A DNA stretch of 13,418 nt, taken from assembly GCA_023230265.1 (NCBI GenBank), contig JALNXR010000029.1:1-13418 (forward strand), in the 5' to 3' direction. The DNA comes from Bacteroidales bacterium (lineage in GTDB: Bacteria > Bacteroidota > Bacteroidia > Bacteroidales > UBA932). Within the stretch, counting starts at the first letter, position 1. Every line of letters begins with the position of its first letter. Under the pieces are notes generated by a model. The model was not told the origin of the DNA. It was given only the letters and a program-made list of their open reading frames with translations, and did no database searches. The position numbers were made by a program, and so were the translations under genes. Below are positions 1 to 7,850 of the stretch, piece by piece.

Positions 1-1
1 T

Positions 2-1723
2 GAGGATAGATTTGAAGCCAGAAAACAAATAGTTGAGATGCTCACAAAAGCCGGACATCTTGAAAAGGAGGAGAAATACCTCTCCCAGATTGGATATTCG
101 GAGAGAACCGATGCGGTAATCGAACCGAGGCTCTCTTTGCAGTGGTTTATGAAAATGGATGAGGCAGCTTCAAGGGCACTCAGTTATGTGGAGGAGGATA
201 AAGTAAATCTTATACCTGACAAATACAGAAATACTTACCGCCACTGGATGGAAAATATAAAAGACTGGTGTATTTCAAGGCAGTTGTGGTGGGGACACAG
301 AATTCCTGCATGGTATCTTCCCGACGGCCGGTTTGTCGTTGAGGAGGACATGGATAAGGCCCTTGAAGCTGCAAGGAAGATAAATCCTTTGGTAAGTTCC
401 GGAGATCTGAGACAGGATGAAGATGTGCTTGATACATGGTTCTCTTCCTGGTTATGGCCTATCTCTGTGTTTGACCCTGAGAAACCCGGAGACCCATCAG
501 GGATACCAAACAGGGATCTCTCTTACTATTTTCCTACAAACGACCTTGTTACAGCACCGGAGATACTTTTCTTCTGGGTTGCCAGAATGATTATGGCCTC
601 TGATGAGTTTTGCGGAGAAAAACCCTTTTCCAATGTATATCTCACAGGAACAGTAAGAGACAAATCAGGTAGAAAAATGTCCAAATCCCTCGGTAATTCA
701 CCAGATCCGGTTAAGCTTATGGAGAGATACGGTGCTGACGGAGTAAGAGTTGGAATGATGTTGTGCAGCAGTGCCGGCAATGACATACTTTTTGACGAGA
801 GCCAGGTTGAGCAGGGTAGAAACTTTTCAAATAAAATATGGAACGCATATAGGCTTATCAGGGGATTTAAGTGTGATCCCGATGCAGAAACAGCGGAAAC
901 AGCAAAAGTTGCAGTCAGATGGTTTGAGGCTCTTTTATCCTATAGCGAAGAGATTATCAATGACCATTTCGAGAAATTCAGAATCTCAGATGCACTGATG
1001 ACTCTCTATAAACTCTTCTGGGATGATTTCTGTTCCCTTTATCTGGAGATAATCAAACCTCCATATGGTGAATCACTGGATAAGAATACATACGACAAAA
1101 CTACAGCTTTTCTGGAAGATCTGCTTAAGTTGCTTCATCCCTTTATGCCCTTTATAACCGAGGAGCTCTGGCAGAACATCTCGGAGCGCAGGGATGGAGA
1201 AAGCATAATGGTGGAACAGCAACCTGAACCTGGCAGTTATTCATCTGATTTACTTGAAGATTTTGAGATTCTTAAAGAGATTATTGCAGGGATCAGGAAT
1301 ATCCGGCAGAACAAATCCATACCTTTTAGAGATAGGCTTGATCTCTTTTCCCGCGAGAAGCTGAATGATGGTTTGCAGGCAATAATTGAAAAAATGGCCA
1401 ACGTTTCATATGCAGGAGGTTATGAAAAGAGAGAGCGGGAAAGGGGCGGTGTTACTTTTATGGTAAGAGTATCCGAGTTCTTTATTCCTGTTGATCAGCA
1501 TCTTGACCTTGATGAGGAGATAAAGAGAATTGACAGCGAGATTGTTCATCTTAAAAACTTTCTGGATTCGGTTAACAGAAAACTCTCCAATCAGAGATTC
1601 CTTGCAAGTGCTCCGGAAACAGTAGTATCCACTGAGTACAAAAAGCAGAGGGATGCCACAGAGAAGATTGAAAAGCTGGAGGAACTTAAACACAATCTTA
1701 CGGGGAAATTAAGTAAAACCTGA
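2..1723 (+). CDS. valS: Valine--tRNA ligase, C-terminal two thirds (5' end outside window)
   Basis: Class I aminoacyl-tRNA synthetase that charges tRNA-Val in the cytoplasm. The frame is open from base 2 (E-D-R-F-E-A-R-K), so the gene starts upstream and the ATG at 38 is internal. About 573 residues are visible; ValS is usually about 870-900, so roughly 300 N-terminal residues, with the HIGH motif and most of the CP1 editing domain, are missing. Visible in order are the family motif IEPRLSLQWF, the segment IKDWCISRQLWWGHRIPAWY, DEDVLDTWFSSWLWP, the KMSKS ATP-binding loop at bases 674-688, the helical anticodon-binding domain, and a charged C-terminal coiled-coil arm (about bases 1510-1710) typical of ValS rather than IleS or LeuS. 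It heads the visible part of a rightward operon; the next gene starts 8 bases after the stop. Cut by the window edge, not broken. Confidence 0.97.
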   Translation, partial: EDRFEARKQIVEMLTKAGHLEKEEKYLSQIGYSERTDAVIEPRLSLQWFMKMDEAASRALSYVEEDKVNLIPDKYRNTYRHWMENIKDWCISRQLWWGHRIPAWYLPDGRFVVEEDMDKALEAARKINPLVSSGDLRQDEDVLDTWFSSWLWPISVFDPEKPGDPSGIPNRDLSYYFPTNDLVTAPEILFFWVARMIMASDEFCGEKPFSNVYLTGTVRDKSGRKMSKSLGNSPDPVKLMERYGADGVRVGMMLCSSAGNDILFDESQVEQGRNFSNKIWNAYRLIRGFKCDPDAETAETAKVAVRWFEALLSYSEEIINDHFEKFRISDALMTLYKLFWDDFCSLYLEIIKPPYGESLDKNTYDKTTAFLEDLLKLLHPFMPFITEELWQNISERRDGESIMVEQQPEPGSYSSDLLEDFEILKEIIAGIRNIRQNKSIPFRDRLDLFSREKLNDGLQAIIEKMANVSYAGGYEKRERERGGVTFMVRVSEFFIPVDQHLDLDEEIKRIDSEIVHLKNFLDSVNRKLSNQRFLASAPETVVSTEYKKQRDATEKIEKLEELKHNLTGKLSKT

Positions 1724-1731
1724 CCGGAGTT

Positions 1732-2151
1732 ATGTATACAACTGAGACAAAGCTAAGAGTCAGATATTACGAAACTGATGGTATGGGAGTGGTTCACCAT
1801 TCAAATTATATAAGATATTTTGAGTTTGGCAGGGATGATGCTCTTGTAAAATTAGGTTTACCGCTTAAAAAAATCGAGCAGGAACTTGGTATAATGATGC
1901 CGGTCATAAGTGCTGAGTGCAACTATAAAACTCCTGCAGTTTACAGTGACGAATTAACAATAGTGAGCACAGTCAAAGAGTTGCCAAGGGTTAAGATTAA
2001 AGTGGAGACAGAAATTTTCAGAGAAAACGGGGATCTGGTGTGCAGCGGGAGCGTAACTCTGGCATTTATTAACAGCAGGACAAGAAAACCTACCCGGGCA
2101 CCTGCAGCTCTGGTATCAAAATTTGAGCCATTTTTTAAGGAAAACATTTAA
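1732..2151 (+). CDS. ybgC: YbgC/FadM-type acyl-CoA thioesterase (hotdog fold)
   Basis: Small 4-hydroxybenzoyl-CoA-thioesterase-like protein of 139 residues, the normal length for the family. The N-terminus carries the hallmark RYYETDGMGVVHHSNYIRYF (residues 11-30). It includes Asp16, the position of the catalytic Asp in the family, followed by the V-V-H-H-S-N-Y stretch and the helix Y-F-E-F-G-R. A single hotdog domain fills the protein, and no signal peptide or membrane segment is seen. Family members hydrolyse short- or medium-chain acyl-CoA or acyl-ACP thioesters; the substrate here cannot be read from sequence. In Proteobacteria ybgC sits with tol-pal, whereas here it lies 8 bases after valS and 10 bases before tatA, so co-transcription is likely. 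A GGAG at 1726-1729 is only two bases from the ATG, too close for an ordinary ribosome binding site. Confidence 0.9.
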   Translation: MYTTETKLRVRYYETDGMGVVHHSNYIRYFEFGRDDALVKLGLPLKKIEQELGIMMPVISAECNYKTPAVYSDELTIVSTVKELPRVKIKVETEIFRENGDLVCSGSVTLAFINSRTRKPTRAPAALVSKFEPFFKENI

Positions 2152-2161
2152 TTAAAATATT

Positions 2162-2371
2162 ATGAATAACTTTTTGTTGTTTGGAACAATCGGAGCCCCT
2201 GAGATAATAATAATTGCCTTTCTTATACTTCTGGTCTTTGGAGGTAAAAAGATTCCCGAATTGATGAAAGGGATAGGCAAAGGAGTTAAAAGTTTTAAGG
2301 AGGGGGTAAAGGGGATCGAAGAGGATATTAAATCACCTCAGGAAGGGGAGAAGGATAAAAAGAGTGAGTAA
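2162..2371 (+). CDS. tatA: Twin-arginine translocase subunit TatA/TatE
   Basis: 69-residue pore-forming subunit of the Tat system, which exports folded proteins across the inner membrane. The layout is classic: a short N-terminus, one membrane helix (about residues 10-27, APEIIIIAFLILLVF), the Phe-Gly hinge (F26-G27), then an amphipathic helix (about 29-50, GKKIPELMKGIGKGVKSF) and a charged, probably disordered tail rich in Lys and Glu. It lies 10 bases after the thioesterase stop, and its last 8 bases overlap the GTG start of tatC, so the two are probably translationally coupled. No separate tatB is present in the window; in two-component Tat systems a single TatA-type protein performs both roles. 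TatA and TatE cannot be separated by sequence alone. Confidence 0.95.
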   Translation: MNNFLLFGTIGAPEIIIIAFLILLVFGGKKIPELMKGIGKGVKSFKEGVKGIEEDIKSPQEGEKDKKSE

Positions 2372-3122
2372 AGAGATGACATTCTGGGAACATCTGGACG
2401 AACTTAGAAAAGTTCTGTTCCGTTCCGTTATTCTCTTTATTATACTGCTGGCTGTAATCTTTCTCAATAAGTCATTTGTGTTCGAAAAAATTATTTTTGC
2501 ACCTGCCAGCTCTGATTTTATTCTATTCAGGTTGCTTAAAAATTTTTCGGAACCGTTCTCGCTTGAGTTAATAAACATTGAACTTTCTTCTCAGTTTTTC
2601 ACGCACATAAGTGTATCAGCCACACTTGCCTTCATATTATCCGTTCCCTTTATTCTTCATCAGCTCTGGACCTTTATCAAGCCAGGATTGTATGAAAAGG
2701 AGCGCAGGGCAGTAAATGTCTCATTTGGTTTTGCTGCAATCCTTTTCTTTGCCGGTGTGCTGGTCGGTTATTATTTTGTATTTCCTCTTACCGTGAGATT
2801 TCTGGGAACTTACCAGGTAAGTGAACTTGTAGAGAATCAGATTTCGCTTAAATCCTATATCTCTATGTTTACCAGGTTGATACTGATTATGGGTTTGGTT
2901 TTTGAAATGCCTGCTCTTGTGCTTATACTCTCCAGAATCGGAGTGTTGAGCAAAAGAGTAATGAAAAAATACCGCAAACATGCCTTTGTGGCCCTTGTAA
3001 TAATTGCGGCTGTTATCACTCCGAGCGGGGATGCATTTACACTGTTCATTGTCAGTGCACCCCTTTACCTATTGTATGAATTCAGTGTTTTGATATGCCG
3101 TGATCTCGATAAACAATCTTAA
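2364..3122 (+). CDS. tatC: Sec-independent protein translocase subunit TatC
   Basis: 252-residue multispanning inner-membrane protein, the receptor that recognises twin-arginine signal peptides. The family N-terminus FWEHLDELRK (residues 7-16) is present. Six predicted membrane helices lie at roughly 18-36, 82-104, 118-142, 166-190, 206-220 and 224-244. Other family marks are FIKPGLYEKERR (104-115), the conserved Glu in FEMP (E181) and ITPSGDAFTLF (218-228) before the last helix. The start chosen is GTG at 2364, overlapping tatA by 8 bases, with purine-rich GGAAGGGGAGAAGG just upstream as a plausible ribosome binding site. An ATG at 2376 would still keep HLDELR but would lose four residues. 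The 3' end overlaps the next gene by 23 bases. The loop between helices 1 and 2 is long, which appears normal for non-proteobacterial TatC. Confidence 0.96.
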   Translation: MSKEMTFWEHLDELRKVLFRSVILFIILLAVIFLNKSFVFEKIIFAPASSDFILFRLLKNFSEPFSLELINIELSSQFFTHISVSATLAFILSVPFILHQLWTFIKPGLYEKERRAVNVSFGFAAILFFAGVLVGYYFVFPLTVRFLGTYQVSELVENQISLKSYISMFTRLILIMGLVFEMPALVLILSRIGVLSKRVMKKYRKHAFVALVIIAAVITPSGDAFTLFIVSAPLYLLYEFSVLICRDLDKQS

Positions 3123-5010
3123 CGTTACTTTTGGAGGTTTTACCCTCTTTGATAAAATAAATCTGCACATCTCCCCAAAGGAGAGAGTTGCTCTGGTGGG
3201 AAAAAACGGGGCCGGTAAATCCACACTGCTAAAGATAATATTCAGGATTGAATCTCCAACATCGGGATCTGTTTCTGTAAAACAGGGCATAACAATGGGA
3301 TATCTTCCCCAGCAGATGGAACACAGCAGGGAGAGGAGTGTAATAGCGGAGGCCCTCACTGCATTCAGCCTCTTTTATGAGTTAAAGAGAGAACTGGCAT
3401 CACTTACAGAGCTTATGGCTGTCAGGGAGGATTATCACAGCAAGGGGTATAATGCACTTTTGCAGAAGATAAACGATCTTAATGACAGAATCAGAATTTT
3501 TGGAAGTGATAATCCGGAGGGGAGTGCCGAGAGAACTTTAAAAGGCCTTGGTTTTAAACCTGATGAACTCAACCGGCCGACATCAACCTTTAGCGAAGGG
3601 TGGAACATGAGAATCGAACTCGCAAAAATATTACTCAGGAAACCGGATCTGCTTCTGCTGGATGAACCTACAAATCATCTGGATATAGAATCTATCCAAT
3701 GGCTTGAAAATTATCTTGAAAGCTATCCGGGTGCCTTGTTGCTTATATCTCACGACCGCCGCTTTCTGGACAATGTTACAAACAGAACTCTGGATCTTAT
3801 GCTTGGCAAAATATACGATTACAAGGTCCCTTTTTCCAGATACCAGGGACTCAGGGAGGAGTTGATAAACCAGAAAAAAGCAGCCTATATCAATCAGCAG
3901 AAGATGATTGAAAAGACAGAGGAGTTCATTGAGAAGTTCAGATACAAGCCAACAAAATCGAACCAGGTACAATCAAGGATAAAACAGCTTGAGAATATAG
4001 AGAGGATTGAACTGGAACCGGAGGATAAATCAACTCTCTCTGTTAAATTTCCTGCTGCTCCAAGATCGGGAGATGTTGTTATTAAAGCCAGCGGACTTAA
4101 AAAGCAATACGGTAATAAAATTGTGTTTGATAATTTAAATCTGGTAGTCAGAAGAGGGGAGAAGGTCGCTCTTGCCGGCAGGAACGGAGAGGGAAAGAGT
4201 ACTTTTATTAAGATTGTTGCCGGGGAGTTGCCGCAAAGCTCAGGAGTTCTTGAAACCGGCCACAATGTTTCTCTAGGCTACTACGCCCAGAACCAGGATG
4301 AACTACTTAACAATGAGGATACTGTATATGATACTCTTGACAATATTGCCACAGGTGATGTAAGGACCAGGATCAGGGATATCCTGGGAGCTTTTCTCTT
4401 TAGGGGAGACGATATTGATAAGCGAGTATCAGTGTTGAGCGGAGGGGAGAGGTCCAGACTTGCCATGGCAATGCTGATATTAAAACCACATAATCTTCTT
4501 CTTTTTGACGAACCTACAAATCACATGGATATCAGATCAAAGGATGTATTGAAACAGGCACTCAAAAGCTATGGGGGAACAGTTGTTATTGTCTCCCATG
4601 ACCGTGATTTCCTGGATGGTCTGGTAGATAAAGTGTACGAATTCAGACAAGGTAAGGTTATTGAACATCTTGGAGGTGTTGGAGAGTTCCTGTTAAAACT
4701 TAAAAGAGAGCAATCATACACCAATGATTCCTGTAATGGACCGGAAATTCAATTGCACCAGGAGTCAGGTTTCATATCTGGTGAGGATTCTTACAAACAG
4801 CAGAAAGAGAGGGAGAGGGTAGAAAAAAGAAAACGTTCTGCCATAAGAAGATGCGAGGAGGAGATTGAACGGACGGAGACTCAGATAAAAGAGATGGAAA
4901 AAAGATTTTCTGACTCTTCTGACCACTCTCCTGAACTATACAGTCAATTCGAAACACTTAAAAGTGAACTTGAAAAAAAATACAGGGAGTGGGAGAAATT
5001 ACATATATAA
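3100..5010 (+). CDS. ABC-F family ATPase (ribosome-associated, twin ATPase domains)
   Basis: Soluble 636-residue protein with two ATP-binding cassettes and no membrane segment, the ABC-F plan. ABC-F proteins generally bind the ribosomal E site to relieve stalled translation or displace antibiotics. Cassette 1 has Walker A GKNGAGKST (34-42), signature FSEGW (164-168), Walker B LLLLDEPTNHLD (184-195) and switch His218. The linker (about 240-325) contains the Arg/Lys-rich helical region that contacts tRNA in the family. Cassette 2 has GRNGEGKST (360-368), canonical LSGGE (446-450), LLLFDEPTNHMD (466-477) and His500. A charged coiled coil (about 565-634) ends the protein, as in Uup-like members. 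The GTG at 3100 is chosen because it gives the usual N-terminus MISINNLNVTFGGFTLFD. It lies inside tatC (23-base overlap), so translation is probably coupled. Signature 1 has Glu where Gly is usual. The subfamily is uncertain; no drug-resistance role can be inferred. Confidence 0.95.
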   Translation: MISINNLNVTFGGFTLFDKINLHISPKERVALVGKNGAGKSTLLKIIFRIESPTSGSVSVKQGITMGYLPQQMEHSRERSVIAEALTAFSLFYELKRELASLTELMAVREDYHSKGYNALLQKINDLNDRIRIFGSDNPEGSAERTLKGLGFKPDELNRPTSTFSEGWNMRIELAKILLRKPDLLLLDEPTNHLDIESIQWLENYLESYPGALLLISHDRRFLDNVTNRTLDLMLGKIYDYKVPFSRYQGLREELINQKKAAYINQQKMIEKTEEFIEKFRYKPTKSNQVQSRIKQLENIERIELEPEDKSTLSVKFPAAPRSGDVVIKASGLKKQYGNKIVFDNLNLVVRRGEKVALAGRNGEGKSTFIKIVAGELPQSSGVLETGHNVSLGYYAQNQDELLNNEDTVYDTLDNIATGDVRTRIRDILGAFLFRGDDIDKRVSVLSGGERSRLAMAMLILKPHNLLLFDEPTNHMDIRSKDVLKQALKSYGGTVVIVSHDRDFLDGLVDKVYEFRQGKVIEHLGGVGEFLLKLKREQSYTNDSCNGPEIQLHQESGFISGEDSYKQQKERERVEKRKRSAIRRCEEEIERTETQIKEMEKRFSDSSDHSPELYSQFETLKSELEKKYREWEKLHI

Positions 5011-5021
5011 AATAAAAGGAA

Positions 5022-5762
5022 ATGGATGAAAAAAGAGATTATATAATCGGGATGCGATCAGTAAATGAGGCTCTTGAAAGTGGTAAGGAGATTGAAAAGG
5101 TGCTCTTTAAACCCGGACTGGAAGGGACACAGTTCAGGGCTTTGTGTGAGGAGCTAAAAAAGAGAAACATACCTTTCCAGTTTGTTCCGGTTGAAAAGCT
5201 GAACAGCTTTTCGAAAGGTAATCATCAGGGGGTTGTAGCAATAACATCTATGATAGATTATGTTTCTGTAGAACAAATAATTGACAAGGTTGGAAAAGGA
5301 GAGGGAATTCCTTTGATAATGATGTTGGACGGAGTTAGTGATGTTAAGAATTTCGGAGCCATTGCCAGAAGTGCAGAGTGCTCCGGTGCAGCGGGAATAA
5401 TTCTGCCGGCAAAGGGAGGGGCCGCAATTAATGCAGAAGCAGTCAAAAGCTCAGCAGGTGCCCTGCTCAGACTTCCGGTTGCCAGAGTTCCAAACCTGAG
5501 GATTGCAATATATCAGCTTAAAGAGGCTGGTTTTTTAATTACAGGTGCAGATGAAAAGGCTGAGCAGCAAATCTATGATATTGATTTCACAAAACCATGT
5601 GCTCTTGTTATGGGCTCGGAGGAGAAGGGAATTTCTGATTCAGTAAAAACATTGCTTGACCAGAGATGCAGAATTCCTCTTCTGGGCAGGATAGGCTCTC
5701 TGAATGTCTCTGTGGCTTCTGCAGTTATAATGTTTGAAGCTGTCAGACAGAGGGGCGTCTGA
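5022..5762 (+). CDS. rlmB: 23S rRNA 2'-O-ribose methyltransferase RlmB-like (SpoU/TrmH family)
   Basis: 246-residue SPOUT enzyme. In E. coli, RlmB methylates the 2'-O of G2251 in the 23S rRNA P loop, using S-adenosylmethionine. The N-terminal L30e-like substrate-binding domain (about 7-80) begins IIGMRSVNEAL, typical of RlmB/TrmH group 3. The knotted catalytic domain has motif 1 DGVSDVKNFGAIARSAECSG (103-122, with Asn110 and Arg116), motif 2 LVMGSEEKGIS (195-205) and motif 3 IPLLGRIGSLNVSVASA (218-234, with Asn228). All three motifs look intact, and the length matches the family. It starts 11 bases after the ABC-F gene, last in the rightward operon. Its final 20 bases overlap the end of a convergent gene of the same superfamily. 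The exact target nucleotide is by homology; a tRNA target is less likely given the N-terminal domain. Confidence 0.9.
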   Translation: MDEKRDYIIGMRSVNEALESGKEIEKVLFKPGLEGTQFRALCEELKKRNIPFQFVPVEKLNSFSKGNHQGVVAITSMIDYVSVEQIIDKVGKGEGIPLIMMLDGVSDVKNFGAIARSAECSGAAGIILPAKGGAAINAEAVKSSAGALLRLPVARVPNLRIAIYQLKEAGFLITGADEKAEQQIYDIDFTKPCALVMGSEEKGISDSVKTLLDQRCRIPLLGRIGSLNVSVASAVIMFEAVRQRGV

Positions 5763-6459
5763 ATTCTGAACATATCAGTGCAGTTGCAACGGCTACATTC
5801 AGGGATTCCGGGTGATTTGTACTCTCTTTACTGTATGGAGGTATTGAAACTCTCCTTTCTATATATTTTTCGAGATCCGGAGAGATTCCGTCTGATTCTC
5901 CCCCCATAAGAATTAATGCCCCCTTTTCTCTCTTTTGTGAATATATGGAGGGTGCCTGGGGGTATGTGCCGTAAACAGTTGTTTTTCCCTTGATTCCGGC
6001 AAGAAAAGGCTCAAGATCACAATATATCACCTTCATTCTGAAAATTGATCCCATTGAGGAGTGTACGACTTTAGGATTGTATAACTCCACACTTCCTTTG
6101 GATGCAATAATTGCCCTGATACCAAACCATTCTGCAATTCTGAGAATCGTTCCCATATTTCCGGGATCCTTTACTGAATCGAGTGCCAGGTATAGTTCAT
6201 CCGGCAGAATCGAAAAGCCAGGATCTTCATCCTTCATTTTTACAAGGGCATAGACAGGAGACGGAGTCGACATAAGTGTTATCCGCTCCATCGTTTTTAC
6301 ACCGATATCTTTTGTTCTAAGCACTTTAACGACTTCAAAATCTGATTTTAGTGCCTCTTCCACAAGCTTTTCTCCCTCCACTGCAAACATATAGTTCTCA
6401 TCTCTTGACTTTTTTTGTGAAAGAGATCTCAGAAATTTGATTTCAGAAGAGGTCAACAT
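5743..6459 (-). CDS. SpoU/TrmH-family RNA 2'-O-methyltransferase, target unknown
   Basis: 238-residue SPOUT methyltransferase, distinct from the rlmB product next door. The N-terminal part (1-70) resembles the small substrate-binding domain of this family, with FAVEGEKLVEEAL at 25-37. The catalytic domain has motif 1 ALDSVKDPGNMGTILRIAEW (92-111, Asn101 and Arg107), motif 2 ILMGGESDGIS (183-193) and motif 3 around PESLNVAVATALICSEFRR (217-235). Two deviations are visible: motif 2 reads GGES where GNE is usual, and the loop before ESLNVA (YSKESTNHP) looks long and lacks the usual Gly. The ATG shares one base with the decarboxylase stop (TGATG at 6461-6457), pointing to translational coupling. 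The 3' end overlaps rlmB by 20 bases on the opposite strand. Substrate (rRNA or tRNA) cannot be assigned. Confidence 0.88.
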   Translation of the reverse strand: MLTSSEIKFLRSLSQKKSRDENYMFAVEGEKLVEEALKSDFEVVKVLRTKDIGVKTMERITLMSTPSPVYALVKMKDEDPGFSILPDELYLALDSVKDPGNMGTILRIAEWFGIRAIIASKGSVELYNPKVVHSSMGSIFRMKVIYCDLEPFLAGIKGKTTVYGTYPQAPSIYSQKREKGALILMGGESDGISPDLEKYIERRVSIPPYSKESTNHPESLNVAVATALICSEFRRPSV

Positions 6460-7850
6460 CAGAATCCCAATATTTTAAGCATAGATTTATAAGTCTGCTC
6501 CTTTGAGAATAATTTGGTAATATACTCTCCATTTTCGTCCAGATCAAGAATTATATGTTTTGGAGCAGGTTGCAGACAATGTTGTATCCCTCCGAATCCC
6601 GAAATAGACTCCTGATATGCTCCTGTGTGGAAAAATCCTATGTAGAGCGGTTCACCTCCGTTAATACGGGGTAGAAAGATTGCATTGGCGTGAGCTTCTG
6701 CATTGTAATAATCCTGACTGTCACATGTAAGTCCTCCGAGAAAGACTCTCTGGTACTCTTCGTCCCATTTGTTGATGGGCAAAAGGATAAAACGCTGCTT
6801 TATCCCCCAGGTATCGGGGAGGGTAGTCATGAATGAACTGTCAACCATATACCATCTCTCCCTGTCGTTCTGCTGCTTTTGTCCCATTACCTGGTAGATT
6901 GTAGCTCCGCTTTCACCTACGGTAAAACTGCCGAACTCGGTAAAGATATCCGGTTCTTTAACACCCCTCTGCTGGCAAATACTCTTTATCTGTGCAATTA
7001 CCTCCTCTGCCATATATTCGTAGTCATAGTCAAAAGATAGAGAATTTTTGATTGGAAATCCGCCTCCTATATTCAGAGAGTCCAGCTCCGGACACACGCT
7101 TTTTAGATCACAATATACTGATACACATTTACTCAGTTCGTTCCAGTAGTAGGCGTTATCCCTGATTCCGGTATTGATAAAGAAGTGAAGCATCTTGAGC
7201 CTGATACGGCTTTTCCCTTTGATCTTTTCGTTGTAGAAAGGTATTATATCGCTGTAACGGATCCCAAGCCTTGATGTATAGAACTCAAATTTGGGTTCCT
7301 CTTCTGCGGCAATTCTTATACCGATGGTAAAATCCCCGGGAATGGCTGTTTCAAGATCATCCAGTTCATCCATATTGTCCAGAATGGGGATAGTGTTTTT
7401 CCATCTGTTATTGATATAGTTGGCAATATTCTCAATATAATTCTCCTTTTTGTATCCGTTGCAGATTATGTAGAGATCTTTGTCAACCACTCCCTGTTCA
7501 TATAGTGAGTCAATGATGTTGAGGTCGAAAGCGGATGAAGTTTCTATGTGGATGTCATTTTTAAGAGCCTCTTCCAAAACAAAGGAGAAATGTGAGCTTT
7601 TTGTGCAGTAGCAGTAGTGGTAATCACCCTGATAATCCACTTTGGCAATTGCTACATTAAACATTCGTTTGGCTCTTTGAATCTGAGACGATATTTTTGG
7701 GAGGTATGTAATTTTAAGTGGTGTCCCGTATTGTTCAATCAGGTTCATGACAGGTATGTTGTGAAAATGCAATTCCCCATCTTCAACCTTGAATTCGTCC
7801 TGTGGAAACTCGAAGGTTTGCTCAATCAAATCGATGTATTTATTCTTCAT
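6459..7850 (-). CDS. speA: Arginine decarboxylase, short Bacteroidota-type (PLP fold type III)
   Basis: 463-residue PLP-dependent decarboxylase of the alanine-racemase-like fold, probably converting arginine to agmatine for polyamine synthesis. The PLP lysine is likely Lys84 in YCTKSS. A Gly-rich phosphate-binding segment LNIGGGFP lies at 259-266, FTEFGSFTVGESG at 303-315, the active-site Cys-Asp pair at C376-D377 in GGLTCDSQD, and Tyr412 in FHTGAYQ, which usually contacts the PLP phosphate. It is much shorter than E. coli SpeA (about 658), and the usual HFHxGSQ-like motif is replaced by LHFFINTGIRD (221-231); this short form is common in Bacteroidota. No signal peptide is seen, so it is cytoplasmic. 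It is the first gene of a leftward pair with the RNA methyltransferase, with a promoter candidate about 70 bases upstream. Arginine specificity rests on similarity; a different basic amino-acid or carboxyspermidine-type substrate is not excluded. Confidence 0.83.
   Translation of the reverse strand: MKNKYIDLIEQTFEFPQDEFKVEDGELHFHNIPVMNLIEQYGTPLKITYLPKISSQIQRAKRMFNVAIAKVDYQGDYHYCYCTKSSHFSFVLEEALKNDIHIETSSAFDLNIIDSLYEQGVVDKDLYIICNGYKKENYIENIANYINNRWKNTIPILDNMDELDDLETAIPGDFTIGIRIAAEEEPKFEFYTSRLGIRYSDIIPFYNEKIKGKSRIRLKMLHFFINTGIRDNAYYWNELSKCVSVYCDLKSVCPELDSLNIGGGFPIKNSLSFDYDYEYMAEEVIAQIKSICQQRGVKEPDIFTEFGSFTVGESGATIYQVMGQKQQNDRERWYMVDSSFMTTLPDTWGIKQRFILLPINKWDEEYQRVFLGGLTCDSQDYYNAEAHANAIFLPRINGGEPLYIGFFHTGAYQESISGFGGIQHCLQPAPKHIILDLDENGEYITKLFSKEQTYKSMLKILGF

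Noticed and set aside
38..1723. Treating the ATG at 38 as the valS start
   Set aside because: The frame is open upstream to base 2 with ValS-like residues, and the HIGH motif would be missing, so the ATG is internal.
3631..4265. Reverse-strand open frames of 113 and 123 codons inside the ABC-F gene
   Set aside because: They lie fully antisense to strongly conserved cassettes, show no recognisable motif and have no regulatory context; shadows of the real gene.
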